64,000 nucleotides of DNA from Polynucleobacter sp. es-EL-1 (lineage in GTDB: Bacteria; Pseudomonadota; Gammaproteobacteria; Burkholderiales; Burkholderiaceae): positions 1,054,001-1,118,000 of the forward strand of contig NZ_CP061310.1 in NCBI RefSeq assembly GCF_018687975.1, read 5' to 3'. Within the stretch, counting starts at the first letter, position 1, and each line of letters begins with the position of its first letter. Below the pieces are notes generated by a model, which was given only the letters and a program-made list of their open reading frames with translations, was not told where the DNA came from and searched no databases. Shown one piece after another: positions 18,980-28,463 of the stretch. Position numbers and translations under genes: made by a program.

Positions 18980-20246
18980 CGTTAGGTGAATATTTTCGGG
19001 TTGGTATAGGGTTAAATTCAGAAGACTCTGGTCGCTCAGGTAAAGGTGCTAAAAACTCATCCGGGGCCATTTGTACCTTGGCACGGTTATGTTCGACCCT
19101 TATTCTATCAGTCATTTGCGAGCACTCTGCGAGGGCTGTGCGCAATAAATCCAAGCCCTGACCCGTTTTGGCGGATAGAAAAACCTGACTAGGAACACCC
19201 TGAGCGTCTCGCTCTAGAGCAGCTCCCCGGTAAAAGGTCTGCGGCATCTGATCAATTTTGTTCATTACCTCAATTCTGGGGATGTCTTGGGCACCAATTT
19301 CCTGCAAAACCGCCTCTACTTCGGCCTTTTGTTCTCGGGCTACGGGGCTGCAGGCATCAATCACATGCAAGATCAGATCAGCATGGATCGTTTCATCTAA
19401 GGTGGCCCTAAAGGCCTCTACCAATTGATGGGGTAATTCACGGATAAAGCCCACGGTATCAGACACCACAATTGACCCAACCTCATCCAAATGGACTTTT
19501 CTAGAAGTGGTATCTAAAGTGGCAAATAGCTGATCAGCAGCATAAGTCCCAGCCTTTGTAAGGGCATTAAATAGAGTGGATTTACCAGCATTGGTATATC
19601 CAACCAAGGAAACTGAGAAGACATCTTTACGATTTCTGGCGCGTCGCTGAGTGCGCTGTTGGCGCTGGAGCTTTTCCAGCTCATTCTCTAGGCGCTTGGC
19701 TTTGGTCGCCAACATCCGGCGATCAAGCTCCATTTGGGTTTCACCAGGCCCGCCACGCACACCAATACCGCCACGCTGTCGCTCTAAGTGACTCCATGCG
19801 CGCACTAATCTGGACATGCGATAACGCACTTGCGCCAACTCTACTTGGGTTTTACCAATATGACTTTGGGCTCGTTGGCTAAAGATATCCAAAATCAGAC
19901 CGGTGCGATCCATCACATGAAAACCAATATGTCGCTCCAAATTACGCTGCTGTGTTGGGGATAGTGGATGATTGAAAATGGCAAGCTCTGCACCGTTTTC
20001 TTCCATCACCTTTTGCAATTCATTTGCCTTGCCTGAGCCGATAAAGAGCGCAGGATCAGTTTTCCCTTTCCGTGCAATCACGCTAGCTGCAGGAATAGAG
20101 CCAGCGCTATCGGCCAAGAGACTGAGCTCAGCCATGCTGTCTGCAAAATCCTCGCGTCCTGTATCTACACCAACAAGGACGGCACGCGCGGCATCTACAC
20201 CTGTTTTATACAGAGCTAATTTCTTCCGTACGGAAATCCACTGCAC
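18972..20246 (-). CDS. hflX: Ribosome-associated GTPase HflX
   Basis: 424 residues. An N-terminal HflX domain contains the GGIGVRGGPGETQMELDRR signature. The GTPase domain carries G1 (GYTNAGKST), G3 (DTVGF) and G4 (NKID) motifs. HflX splits stalled or heat-damaged ribosomes. The only ATG-initiated start (20246) lies 41 bp inside hfq in another frame, so translation may be coupled to hfq; a later non-ATG start cannot be excluded. It sits between hfq and hflK as in many proteobacteria. Confidence 0.95.
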   Translation of the reverse strand: MQWISVRKKLALYKTGVDAARAVLVGVDTGREDFADSMAELSLLADSAGSIPAASVIARKGKTDPALFIGSGKANELQKVMEENGAELAIFNHPLSPTQQRNLERHIGFHVMDRTGLILDIFSQRAQSHIGKTQVELAQVRYRMSRLVRAWSHLERQRGGIGVRGGPGETQMELDRRMLATKAKRLENELEKLQRQQRTQRRARNRKDVFSVSLVGYTNAGKSTLFNALTKAGTYAADQLFATLDTTSRKVHLDEVGSIVVSDTVGFIRELPHQLVEAFRATLDETIHADLILHVIDACSPVAREQKAEVEAVLQEIGAQDIPRIEVMNKIDQMPQTFYRGAALERDAQGVPSQVFLSAKTGQGLDLLRTALAECSQMTDRIRVEHNRAKVQMAPDEFLAPLPERPESSEFNPIPTRKYSPNDA

Positions 20247-20448
20247 GGGCAGGAACGATCGTGGAAATGGCGTGCTTGTAAACCATCTGCGTCACGGTGT
20301 TACGCAAGAGCACAACATATTGATCGAATGATTCAATATTGCCTTGCAACTTAATGCCGTTCACCAGATAGATCGAAACAGGAACATGCTCTTTGCGAAG
20401 AGCATTGAGAAATGGATCCTGAAGCAATTGAGTTTTACTGTTGTTCAT
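20206..20448 (-). CDS. hfq: RNA chaperone Hfq
   Basis: 80 residues, the compact form found in Burkholderiales. The Sm1 motif (VSIYLVNGIKLQGNIESFDQY) and Sm2 motif (VYKHAISTIVP) are intact, with the usual N-terminal QLLQDPFLNALRKE. The C-terminal tail is short. Hfq forms hexamers that pair small RNAs with mRNAs. It leads the hfq-hflX-hflK-hflC run, so a promoter probably lies in the 180 bp upstream. Confidence 0.97.
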   Translation of the reverse strand: MNNSKTQLLQDPFLNALRKEHVPVSIYLVNGIKLQGNIESFDQYVVLLRNTVTQMVYKHAISTIVPARAVDFRTEEISSV

Positions 20449-20550
20449 ACCGCTCCTTAATGAATTTTTATAAGCTTTTTTATATCTTGGGAGTCTTGCT
20501 TTTTTTAATTACTTAAATCTACTGCTTACTTCTTGCTGTCTACCTCATCA

Positions 20551-20588
20551 ATATGGGGGCAGATTGAATGAAAATCAAGCCCCAATAT
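20551..20588 (-). terminator. Hairpin after der, possible terminator
   Basis: Inverted repeat ATATGGGGGC / GCCCCAATAT (one mismatch) around an 18-nt loop, between der and hfq. It could end der transcription. There is no strong T-run after it, so its efficiency is uncertain. Confidence 0.4.
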
Positions 20589-20631
20589 CCCCACTTAAAC
20601 CAATTAACCGTTATTGCTTTTATAACCCTTT

Positions 20632-21996
20632 TTACTTCTTTTTGCTCTTCTTGCCCTTATCAGCATCAACGTATGGGTTTTTAGCTGTGTTCATCTGAAT
20701 TCTTAGAGGAGTCCCGCGCAACTTGAAAACATCCCTAAAACGGCCTTCAAGATAGCGTTTATAGCTATCCGTCACCCCGCTGAGCGAAGTTCCATGAATC
20801 ACCACAATCGGAGGATTCATGCCACCTTGATGGGCGTAACGCAGTTTTGGACGACCCATACCAACCCGCTTAGGCTGCTGGTGCTCAATAGCTTCTTGCA
20901 AAATCCGGGTCAATTTCGGAGTTGGTAATTTGGCCATGGCTGCCGCATATGCTGCATCGACATCCTTAAAGAGCTCTTTTAAACCCGTACCCTTTTTCGC
21001 TGAAATTGGATGCACATTTGCAAAATCTAAGAAACGCAACTTTTGGGCAATCTCTAAACGAGCGCGCTCTTTGACATACGCATCAAGACCATCCCATTTA
21101 TTAACAGCAACCACTAAGGCCCGCCCTGCTTCGACAATAAATCCCGCAATGTGGGCATCTTGCTCAGAAATATCTTGCTGGGCATCGAGCATCAGAATCA
21201 CCACATTGCAATCGGCAATAGCTTGCAGTGTTTTCACCACAGAGAACTTTTCGATCGCTTCAAATACTTTTCCACGACGACGCAAACCTGCGGTATCCAC
21301 CAAGATGTAAGGCTTACCATTGCGCTCAAAAGGCACTTCAATGGCGTCACGGGTTGTACCCGGCATATCAAAAGCAATGACCCGCTCTTCACCAATCAGC
21401 TTATTAATTAGAGTAGATTTGCCCACGTTCGGGCGGCCCACCACTGCAATTTTCATGGGGCGATTGGGATCGTTTTCTTTTTCTTCGAGTTCAGGCTCAG
21501 GAATGCCTAGTGAATCTAAAGCATCGTCAATCAGGCCACGCACACCATCACCATGGGCAGATGAAATCGGAAATGGCTCACCTAAACCCAACTCATGAAA
21601 GTCTGCAGTCACAACCCCAGCTTGCATTCCTTCTGTCTTATTGACGGCAAGAATGACTGGTCTGCCAGTCTTTCTTAAAAAATCGGCAATAACACGATCT
21701 TGTGGGGCCATACCCAAACGGCCATCCACCAAGAAAATAATGATGTCCGATTCAGCTACAGCCTGCTTGGTCTGCTTGGCCATCTCGGCCACGATACCTG
21801 TCTTGGCAACGGGTTCAAAACCACCGGTGTCCACACAAATAAATGCACGCTCACCAATTCGTCCCTTGCCATAGTGACGATCACGGGTTAAGCCCGAAAA
21901 GTCTGCGACTAGCGCATCGCGCGAACGCGTGAGACGATTAAAGAGCGTCGATTTACCGACATTGGGACGACCGACAATAGTAATTACTGGATTCAT
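20632..21996 (-). CDS. der: Ribosome-assembly GTPase Der (EngA)
   Basis: 454 residues with two tandem GTPase domains, unique to Der. Domain 1 has GRPNVGKSTLFN and DTGGF; domain 2 has GRPNVGKSTLINK, DTAGLRRRGKV and NKWD. A KH-like C-terminal domain and a lysine-rich tail follow. It is essential for 50S subunit maturation. The start overlaps the bamB stop by 4 bp, so it is coupled to the hisS-yfgM-bamB run upstream. Confidence 0.97.
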   Translation of the reverse strand: MNPVITIVGRPNVGKSTLFNRLTRSRDALVADFSGLTRDRHYGKGRIGERAFICVDTGGFEPVAKTGIVAEMAKQTKQAVAESDIIIFLVDGRLGMAPQDRVIADFLRKTGRPVILAVNKTEGMQAGVVTADFHELGLGEPFPISSAHGDGVRGLIDDALDSLGIPEPELEEKENDPNRPMKIAVVGRPNVGKSTLINKLIGEERVIAFDMPGTTRDAIEVPFERNGKPYILVDTAGLRRRGKVFEAIEKFSVVKTLQAIADCNVVILMLDAQQDISEQDAHIAGFIVEAGRALVVAVNKWDGLDAYVKERARLEIAQKLRFLDFANVHPISAKKGTGLKELFKDVDAAYAAAMAKLPTPKLTRILQEAIEHQQPKRVGMGRPKLRYAHQGGMNPPIVVIHGTSLSGVTDSYKRYLEGRFRDVFKLRGTPLRIQMNTAKNPYVDADKGKKSKKK

Positions 21997-23150
21997 TTTG
22001 GACTGTACGCCGCTAGTTTTCCACCTTGAGACTGAACCAAGATGAGGCCGCCAACCGCAATGGGTGCGGCGGTGATGGGACTACTGTCATGACGAACCCG
22101 TGCCAGCATTTCGCCACTCGCTTGTGAGAGCGCATGCACATAACCCTGCGCATCGCCCATCAGTACTACTTTACCAATTGCTAAAGGCTCACCTAGCCCT
22201 CTAAAAGTCAGCTGCGTATTTTCCCAGACTGGAGATCCGTCTTTCGTTGCAAATGCGGTGACATGAGATTTTTCATTCGCAGAAAACACCATGCTGGCAC
22301 TCTGGGCCGTACCTGTGTAGCTAGAGTAATCTTTAAACCAAATCAAATTACCGGTGCGCGCTTGGCCGCAACCAATTCGCCCTTGATAGGAGACCGCGCA
22401 GATGATCTCGCCTTCCATGCTAGGACGGGCTGTAACGTCATTTAAACGCTCAATCTCAGAAAATCCTTTTGGAAAGGACACTGGTGTTTCCCAAACCAAT
22501 CCACCGTTGGCAATCGCGATCATGCCAAAACGTCCACCAGCAAAGCCGGTAACAATCACCTCATTGCCAATGGGCAACATGCCATAACCTACTCGCAACG
22601 ATAAGGCTGACTGCTGGCGCTGATAGGTCCATTTACGAGCACCAGTTTGCGCATCCAATCCAATAAAACGGTTATCTAGCGCACGAATTACCACAATCCC
22701 ACCAGCAACCACAGGCTCGGTTAATACCTCGCTCCCCACGCTGACTTTCCACATTTGCTTACCAGTATCGTCGTAGGCATAAACATCGCCTTCGGTTGAA
22801 ACCACAGCAGTAGTACGACCATCAGAGCCAGGTCCAATAGATAAACGCTCTGGTACAGACACTTCCCAAATCTTGTTGCCATTCATCAAATCAATCTTGT
22901 ACAACTTACCACTCTGTGAAGCTGCGTAGACAGCGTCGCCCACCACAGTCGGATGAAAGTTAAAGGGCTCAGATGAGCCTAGACTGGTAGACCAAACTGG
23001 CTGTAAATCAAATTGATTCGTAACCGGCACTAACTCTGCGGGCTTGCGAACACGAGAGTTACCAGAACAGGCAACTAAAGCTACCACGGCAGTACCGATA
23101 ATCAAGCCTGTACTAACTAGCTTTGCTATACGTTTGCAATGGGTCATCAC
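21993..23150 (-). CDS. bamB: Outer-membrane assembly lipoprotein BamB
   Basis: 385 residues. A lipoprotein signal ends in LVAC, giving a lipidated cysteine. The mature protein has PQQ-like beta-propeller repeats (KLYKIDLMNGNKIWE, GLDAQTGARKWTYQ, YVHALSQASGEML). BamB is the accessory subunit of the BAM complex that inserts beta-barrel proteins. It lies between yfgM and der with 4-bp overlaps on both sides, the canonical order. Confidence 0.96.
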   Translation of the reverse strand: MMTHCKRIAKLVSTGLIIGTAVVALVACSGNSRVRKPAELVPVTNQFDLQPVWSTSLGSSEPFNFHPTVVGDAVYAASQSGKLYKIDLMNGNKIWEVSVPERLSIGPGSDGRTTAVVSTEGDVYAYDDTGKQMWKVSVGSEVLTEPVVAGGIVVIRALDNRFIGLDAQTGARKWTYQRQQSALSLRVGYGMLPIGNEVIVTGFAGGRFGMIAIANGGLVWETPVSFPKGFSEIERLNDVTARPSMEGEIICAVSYQGRIGCGQARTGNLIWFKDYSSYTGTAQSASMVFSANEKSHVTAFATKDGSPVWENTQLTFRGLGEPLAIGKVVLMGDAQGYVHALSQASGEMLARVRHDSSPITAAPIAVGGLILVQSQGGKLAAYSPK

Positions 23151-23830
23151 TGAGCAACTCCTCCAACTGCGTCTAATTTCACTTTCAGAAGACGGCGAGC
23201 CTCTTCCGTAAACTCTTTACTCTGGTTTAACTGCTTCCAGGCTGCCTCATAACTCTTGCGAGCATCGGCATTTTTCTTCTGCGCTAAATACCAATCACCA
23301 CGACGCTCTAACCATAGCGCCTCAAATCCCGCGATGGGTTTTTCATTCAGGATGGCATCAGCCTCAGCAAAATCTTTTTCTGTACCCAGCTCAATTAATT
23401 GGGACACCAAACGCAACTTCGCCAAAGCCAGATAACCTTGATCCGATGCATTCTTGGAAGCCCAACGCAAATAATTCGTTGCCTTAGTGGCATCACCAGC
23501 ATCTGAAGCAATTTTGGCAGCAACCAAACTAGACATAGCGGCATAGGGCGTTCTGGCAAATTGATTTTGCAAATCATCTGCTGCGCGCAAGGTTTGATCT
23601 TTATCACCCTTTTCAATCGCGCTCACCATCGTTTCATACAGTTGCGATGCATCAGCAGCCTGACTAACGCGCCACCATTGATAAGCACTATAGGCAGCAT
23701 ACGCAAATAAGACTGCCGTCACTACGGCTGTAATGAGGTTGCGGTATTTTTGCCAGAAGGCTTTTAATTGATCTAACTGTTCTTGTTCTTCTAGGTCTAA
23801 AGGCATGTCAATCCAAGCTAATAAATTCAA
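23147..23830 (-). CDS. YfgM-like ancillary SecYEG translocon protein
   Basis: 227 residues of the UPF0070/YfgM family. A short cytoplasmic N-terminus (DLEEQEQLDQLKAFWQKYRN) precedes one membrane segment (LITAVVTAVLFAYAAYSAY) and periplasmic TPR-type helices. YfgM links the Sec translocon with periplasmic chaperones in E. coli. The annotated start is MNLLAWIDM, but MPLDLEEQEQ (M9) matches the family N-terminus better. It overlaps bamB by 4 bp. Confidence 0.9.
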   Translation of the reverse strand: MNLLAWIDMPLDLEEQEQLDQLKAFWQKYRNLITAVVTAVLFAYAAYSAYQWWRVSQAADASQLYETMVSAIEKGDKDQTLRAADDLQNQFARTPYAAMSSLVAAKIASDAGDATKATNYLRWASKNASDQGYLALAKLRLVSQLIELGTEKDFAEADAILNEKPIAGFEALWLERRGDWYLAQKKNADARKSYEAAWKQLNQSKEFTEEARRLLKVKLDAVGGVAQ

Positions 23831-23866
23831 TAATGGGTTACGACTTTACTCGGCAATCAGTTCATT

Positions 23867-25186
23867 CTATTCGGTAGAGCCCACGATGGCATCAATTACT
23901 GCCTCCACTACGCTATCTAGGGCAACTGCCTTTTGTTCACCACTGGAACGCAAATCCTTTAATTGAGCCTCATTTTTAGCCAATTCATCCGGTCCAATAA
24001 TGACTGCATAAGCTGCTCCACTGGCATCTGCCTTCTTCATTTGGGACTTAAAGCTGGCTGATTGCCCGTCTGGAGGACAAAATAAGATGGCATCGATACC
24101 GGCGCTACGCAGGCGCTCAGCAATAATCATGGCAGCCGTTAAGGTCTCGCCTCCTTGATGCAGAACAAACACATCACATTGAGCCTGTGGCTCCGGCAAA
24201 GAGCCCGAAACTTTCATGAGCTCTAGAACACGCTCCATTCCCATGGCCCAGCCGCAAGCAGGTGCGGACTTACCGCCCATACGCTCAATTAAGGGGTCAT
24301 AACGACCACCGCCAGCAATCGTCCCCTGAGCACCCAACTCTTCAGTAATCCACTCAAAAACAGTGAGATTGTAGTAATCAAGCCCGCGGACTAAGCGAGG
24401 ATTGATTTTGCAAGGGATGTTATTGGCTTTGAGTAAAGCCTGAACCGCTTCGAAATGCTTAAGAGACTCGTCACCCAAAAAATCTAATAATTTGGGAGCG
24501 CCCTCTATTAAATCTTGCATTGCAGGATTTTTAGAATCCAAAATACGCAAAGGATTGGTCAGCAAACGGCGTTGTGAATCTTCATCCAACTGCGCTTGGT
24601 GCTTCTCAAAGTAAGCTACTAAAGCAGCGCGATGTTCGGCGCGCTCATTAGCTTGCCCCAAAGAATTAATCTCCAAGCGAACACCCTTGAGTCCCAACTC
24701 ATCCCAAAGGCGTTGCCCCATTAAGATAATCTCAGCATCAATATCAGGACCAGCAAATCCTAAGGCTTCGATACCAAATTGATGGAACTGTCGATAGCGG
24801 CCACGTTGTGGTCGCTCATGACGAAACATAGGCCCGGTATACCAAAGACGTTTTGGCCCCTCGTACAGCAAATTATTCTCAATAACTGAGCGCACTAAGG
24901 CGGCAGTTCCTTCAGGGCGCAAAGTTAATTGCTCTCCATTTAAACGGTCTTCAAAGGAGTACATTTCCTTTTCAACAATATCGGTTACTTCACCAATACC
25001 CCGCTGAAATACTGCTGTCGCTTCTACAATCGGCGTGCGTAAAAATTCATAGCCATAGGCACGCGTGAGATCACGCAGAACATGGTCTAAATGCGCCCAC
25101 TGGGCAGCATCTGCTGGCAAAAGATCATTCATGCCGCGCACGCCATTAATCTTTTGAATCTTTTGGGCTTTAACTGGTTCAGTCAT
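23867..25186 (-). CDS. hisS: Histidyl-tRNA synthetase
   Basis: 439 residues. Class II synthetase motifs are present: motif 2 (MFRHERPQRGRYRQFHQFGIE), the histidine-specific LVRGLDYYNLTVFEW, and motif 3 (GWAMGMERVLEL), plus a C-terminal anticodon-binding domain. It charges tRNA-His in the cytoplasm. The position between ispG and yfgM is canonical. Confidence 0.97.
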   Translation of the reverse strand: MTEPVKAQKIQKINGVRGMNDLLPADAAQWAHLDHVLRDLTRAYGYEFLRTPIVEATAVFQRGIGEVTDIVEKEMYSFEDRLNGEQLTLRPEGTAALVRSVIENNLLYEGPKRLWYTGPMFRHERPQRGRYRQFHQFGIEALGFAGPDIDAEIILMGQRLWDELGLKGVRLEINSLGQANERAEHRAALVAYFEKHQAQLDEDSQRRLLTNPLRILDSKNPAMQDLIEGAPKLLDFLGDESLKHFEAVQALLKANNIPCKINPRLVRGLDYYNLTVFEWITEELGAQGTIAGGGRYDPLIERMGGKSAPACGWAMGMERVLELMKVSGSLPEPQAQCDVFVLHQGGETLTAAMIIAERLRSAGIDAILFCPPDGQSASFKSQMKKADASGAAYAVIIGPDELAKNEAQLKDLRSSGEQKAVALDSVVEAVIDAIVGSTE

Positions 25187-25234
25187 AGTGTGATTATCTG
25201 CTGTATTTTTTTTACTTATTGTTATTTTGATTGC

Positions 25235-26524
25235 TTACTTCGGCGCGTAATGTTGCTTCACGTACTCATCCACAATGACCTGAAATTCTTGCGCAATATT
25301 TTCGCCCCGTAAGGTTTTGACTTTAACGCCATCCACAAATACGGGTGCCGCAGGTGTTTCACCAGTTCCTGGCAATGAGATTCCAATATTAGCGTGCTTA
25401 CTCTCACCTGGGCCATTGACAATGCAACCCATCACAGCAACGTTCATTTCCTCTACGCCAGGGTGTGTTTTTTTCCAAACTGGCATTTGCTGACGCAGAT
25501 AGGACTGAATGTTGGCTGCTAGCTCTTGAAAGGTGGTGCTGGAAGTTCGTCCGCAACCTGGGCAGGCAATAACCATTGGTGTGAAATTACGCAAGCCCAT
25601 CGTCTGTAAAATCTCTTGAGCCACAATCACTTCGTTTTCACGAGGCGCGCCAGGATCAGGTGTTAAGGAAACCCGAATCGTGTCACCAATACCCTCTTGC
25701 AACAGAATGCCCATGGCAGCTGTAGAGGAAACAATGCCCTTGCTACCCATACCCGCTTCGGTTAAACCCAAATGCAAGGGGTAATCTGAGCGGCGTGATA
25801 GATCTCGGTACACGGCCACCAAGTCTTGCACCTTGCTCACTTTGCAGGAGAGCAAAATTTGATCAGGATTCATGCCCAGCTCAACGGCTTTTTCTGCCGA
25901 CTGTAATGCTGACTGAATCAAGGCTTCAATCATGACCTCTTGGGCGGTCTTTGGATGTGCCAGTGCTGCATTGCTATCCATAATGCTCGCCAACAGATCT
26001 TGATCAAGGCTACCCCAATTCACACCAATGCGAATGGGCTTGTCATATTTGCATGCAGCCTCAATCATTTGCGCAAACTGCGGATCACGTTTAGCACCCT
26101 TGCCTACGTTTCCAGGATTGATGCGGTACTTCGATAAGGCTTTAGCGCATTCTGGATAGTCATTGAGCAAGGTATGGCCGTTGTAATGAAAATCACCAAT
26201 CAAGGGAACCAATACATCCATCTTGTCTAACTGCTCGCGAATGTAAGGAACCGCGGCGGCAGCCGCTGGTGTATCTACCGTGATACGCACCATCTCTGAT
26301 CCTGCGCGCGCCAATTCTTTTACTTGAATAGCTGTGGCAATAGCATCCGCAGTATCAGTATTAGTCATCGATTGCACCCTCACCGGAGCATCACCACCTA
26401 CAGTAATGATGTTGGTTTTCCAAGCAACTTTAGCTTGGCGAGTTGCTCTTTTTGGCGCAGGACCTAAAGGCAGATTGGGAAGCGTTTTAGTGGAATGACT
26501 CATTTGATCTAATGGTTTAATCAT
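25235..26524 (-). CDS. ispG: 4-hydroxy-3-methylbut-2-en-1-yl diphosphate synthase IspG
   Basis: 429 residues. The N-terminal TIM-barrel part (VGGDAPVRVQSMTNTDT) and a C-terminal iron-sulfur domain with cysteines in CPGCGRT and MGCIVNGPGE are present. It catalyses the penultimate step of the MEP isoprenoid pathway using a [4Fe-4S] cluster. It overlaps the rlmN stop by 8 bp. No rodZ-like gene lies between rlmN and ispG, unlike in E. coli. Confidence 0.97.
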   Translation of the reverse strand: MIKPLDQMSHSTKTLPNLPLGPAPKRATRQAKVAWKTNIITVGGDAPVRVQSMTNTDTADAIATAIQVKELARAGSEMVRITVDTPAAAAAVPYIREQLDKMDVLVPLIGDFHYNGHTLLNDYPECAKALSKYRINPGNVGKGAKRDPQFAQMIEAACKYDKPIRIGVNWGSLDQDLLASIMDSNAALAHPKTAQEVMIEALIQSALQSAEKAVELGMNPDQILLSCKVSKVQDLVAVYRDLSRRSDYPLHLGLTEAGMGSKGIVSSTAAMGILLQEGIGDTIRVSLTPDPGAPRENEVIVAQEILQTMGLRNFTPMVIACPGCGRTSSTTFQELAANIQSYLRQQMPVWKKTHPGVEEMNVAVMGCIVNGPGESKHANIGISLPGTGETPAAPVFVDGVKVKTLRGENIAQEFQVIVDEYVKQHYAPK

Positions 26525-27701
26525 CTAAACGATTGAGCCACTGCACTGGCTTCTCAGGGATCACAATGTCACCATCGTGCACAGCACGCTCACGCACTCG
26601 CGTACGATCCACAACGTCACCCGCCAGTTGGCCACAAGCTGCAGCAATATCATCGCCGCGGGTCTTGCGCACTGTCGCCACCATTCCTGCATCTAAAAGA
26701 ATGCCGGCAAAAGTATTCACACGTTGCGCTGAGGAGCGCTTTAATCCCGACTCAGGGAATGGATTAAAGGGAATCAAATTCACTTTGCACTTGATGTTTG
26801 CCAACAGGCGCACCAATTCTTTAGCTTGAATATCAGAATCATTAATGCCATCAAGCATGCAATATTCAAACGTTAAGAAGTCTCTTGGGGCAAACGGTAA
26901 ATATCGTTCGCATGCCGCAAGCAATTCTCTTAAAGGGTATTTTTGATTGAGCGGAACAAGTTGATCACGCAGGGCATCATTTGGAGCATGTAGAGATACC
27001 GCTAAAGCTACCGGACAATCTTGAGCCAAGCGGTCAATCATCGGCACAACGCCGGAAGTTGAAACAGTCACGCGACGACGCGACAGACCATAAGCACGAT
27101 CATCGAGCATCAAGCGCAATGCCGTCACTACATTGTCGTAATTGAGTAATGGCTCGCCCATACCCATCATTACTACATTCGAGATCACTCGGCCGGTATG
27201 CTCCCAACCTGGCGTTGGATATTCCTCTACACGACGAACTGCATTGGGATCATTGCGGAGTAAATGTTCAGCAAACCAAAGTTGCCCAATAATTTCTCCG
27301 GCAGTTAAATTGCGGGAGAAACCTTGATGCCCGGTTGAGCAAAAGCGGCAATTCACTGCGCAGCCAGCCTGAGAAGAGATGCATAAGGTTCCGCGATCAT
27401 CCTCGGGGATAAATACCGATTCCACAGCATTGCCAGCACCAACATCTAATAACCACTTGCGAGTGCCATCAAAAGCTTGCTCGTCTTTAATGACCGGGAG
27501 GGAGAGTACTTGGGCTTTATCGAGCAAGGTTGCGCGAAAGCTTTTTGCCAAGTCACTCATGTCATTGATATCAGCAACACCACGCTGATGAATCCACTGC
27601 ATGAGTTGTTTTGCCCGAAAGGGCTTTTCATTCAACCCCGCGACATACGCTGCCATTTGGTCAGCGTCAAAATCCAAGAGATTTACGCGCGGGGAGGTCA
27701 A
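26517..27701 (-). CDS. rlmN: 23S rRNA A2503 / tRNA A37 methyltransferase RlmN
   Basis: 394 residues. A radical-SAM enzyme with the cluster motif CAVNCRFCSTG, the GMGEPLLNYDNV segment, the TVSTSGVVPMI strand, and a C-terminal conserved cysteine in AAACGQL. It methylates C2 of A2503 in 23S rRNA and A37 of some tRNAs. It lies 32 bp after ndk and overlaps ispG. Confidence 0.97.
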   Translation of the reverse strand: MTSPRVNLLDFDADQMAAYVAGLNEKPFRAKQLMQWIHQRGVADINDMSDLAKSFRATLLDKAQVLSLPVIKDEQAFDGTRKWLLDVGAGNAVESVFIPEDDRGTLCISSQAGCAVNCRFCSTGHQGFSRNLTAGEIIGQLWFAEHLLRNDPNAVRRVEEYPTPGWEHTGRVISNVVMMGMGEPLLNYDNVVTALRLMLDDRAYGLSRRRVTVSTSGVVPMIDRLAQDCPVALAVSLHAPNDALRDQLVPLNQKYPLRELLAACERYLPFAPRDFLTFEYCMLDGINDSDIQAKELVRLLANIKCKVNLIPFNPFPESGLKRSSAQRVNTFAGILLDAGMVATVRKTRGDDIAAACGQLAGDVVDRTRVRERAVHDGDIVIPEKPVQWLNRLDD

Positions 27702-27733
27702 TGCGCCTACTTATGTATAAATAGGATTAAAAA

Positions 27734-28159
27734 TTAACGATTGAAAACATTCATGCCAGGGAAGAAGAAAGCAACTTCCACAGCAGCTGTTTCAGGACCG
27801 TCTGAGCCATGAACAGCGTTGGCATCAATGCTGTCAGCAAAATCTGCGCGGATTGTGCCTTTGTCTGCTTTTTTAGGATCAGTAGCGCCCATCAAGTCAC
27901 GGTTCTTAGCAATTGCGCCTTCACCTTCTAATACCTGAATCATGACAGGACCGGAGATCATGAAGCTCACCAAATCTTTGAAGAAAGGACGGTCTTTGTG
28001 AACGCCATAGAACTGCTCTGCTTCTCTTTGTGACAAATGAGCCATTCTGGAAGCAACAATCTTCAAACCAGCAGATTCAAAACGGTCATAAATCTTGCCA
28101 ATAACATTTTTAGCCACAGCATCAGGTTTGATAATAGAAAGGGTGCGTTCAATAGCCAT
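27734..28159 (-). CDS. ndk: Nucleoside diphosphate kinase
   Basis: 141 residues from the start MAIERTLSIIKPDAV, the standard family length. An upstream in-frame start would add an untypical leader of 8 residues. The catalytic histidine is in NAVHGSDG. It transfers phosphate between nucleoside di- and triphosphates. It is the first gene of the long minus-strand run ndk-rlmN-ispG-hisS-yfgM-bamB-der. Confidence 0.97.
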   Translation of the reverse strand: MAIERTLSIIKPDAVAKNVIGKIYDRFESAGLKIVASRMAHLSQREAEQFYGVHKDRPFFKDLVSFMISGPVMIQVLEGEGAIAKNRDLMGATDPKKADKGTIRADFADSIDANAVHGSDGPETAAVEVAFFFPGMNVFNR

Positions 28160-28382
28160 GCAAAACTCCAGTAGTAATTTCAAAGGTTTATGCCAAAACA
28201 GTGCTTAAAAGGCTCAACAAGGCTTGCCTTGCCAATTCTGATAGCGCTCTACGATTTCAGCGACCCCCGAATTATACATCGGCTGACCGTATTTACCCTG
28301 ATCTGAGCCCTGCTAAGCCATTGAATTTACAGGGCATAACCCCTCACTTTGTGGTCTTTTTCACTCTATTTGCCCCAAGCCC

Positions 28383-28409
28383 TTGAAATTACCCTCTTTT
28401 GTCTATACT
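28383..28409 (+). promoter_or_regulatory. Candidate sigma-70 promoter of the Bax-inhibitor-like gene
   Basis: TTGAAA (28383-28388) and TATACT (28404-28409) are separated by 15 bp, a little short. They lie 55 bp before the start codon, which itself has AAAAGGAG as ribosome-binding site. Confidence 0.45.
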
Positions 28410-28463
28410 TAATGACAACAGCCCCTGGTGGGCTCAAGAAATTATTACTGAAAAGGAGTCAAT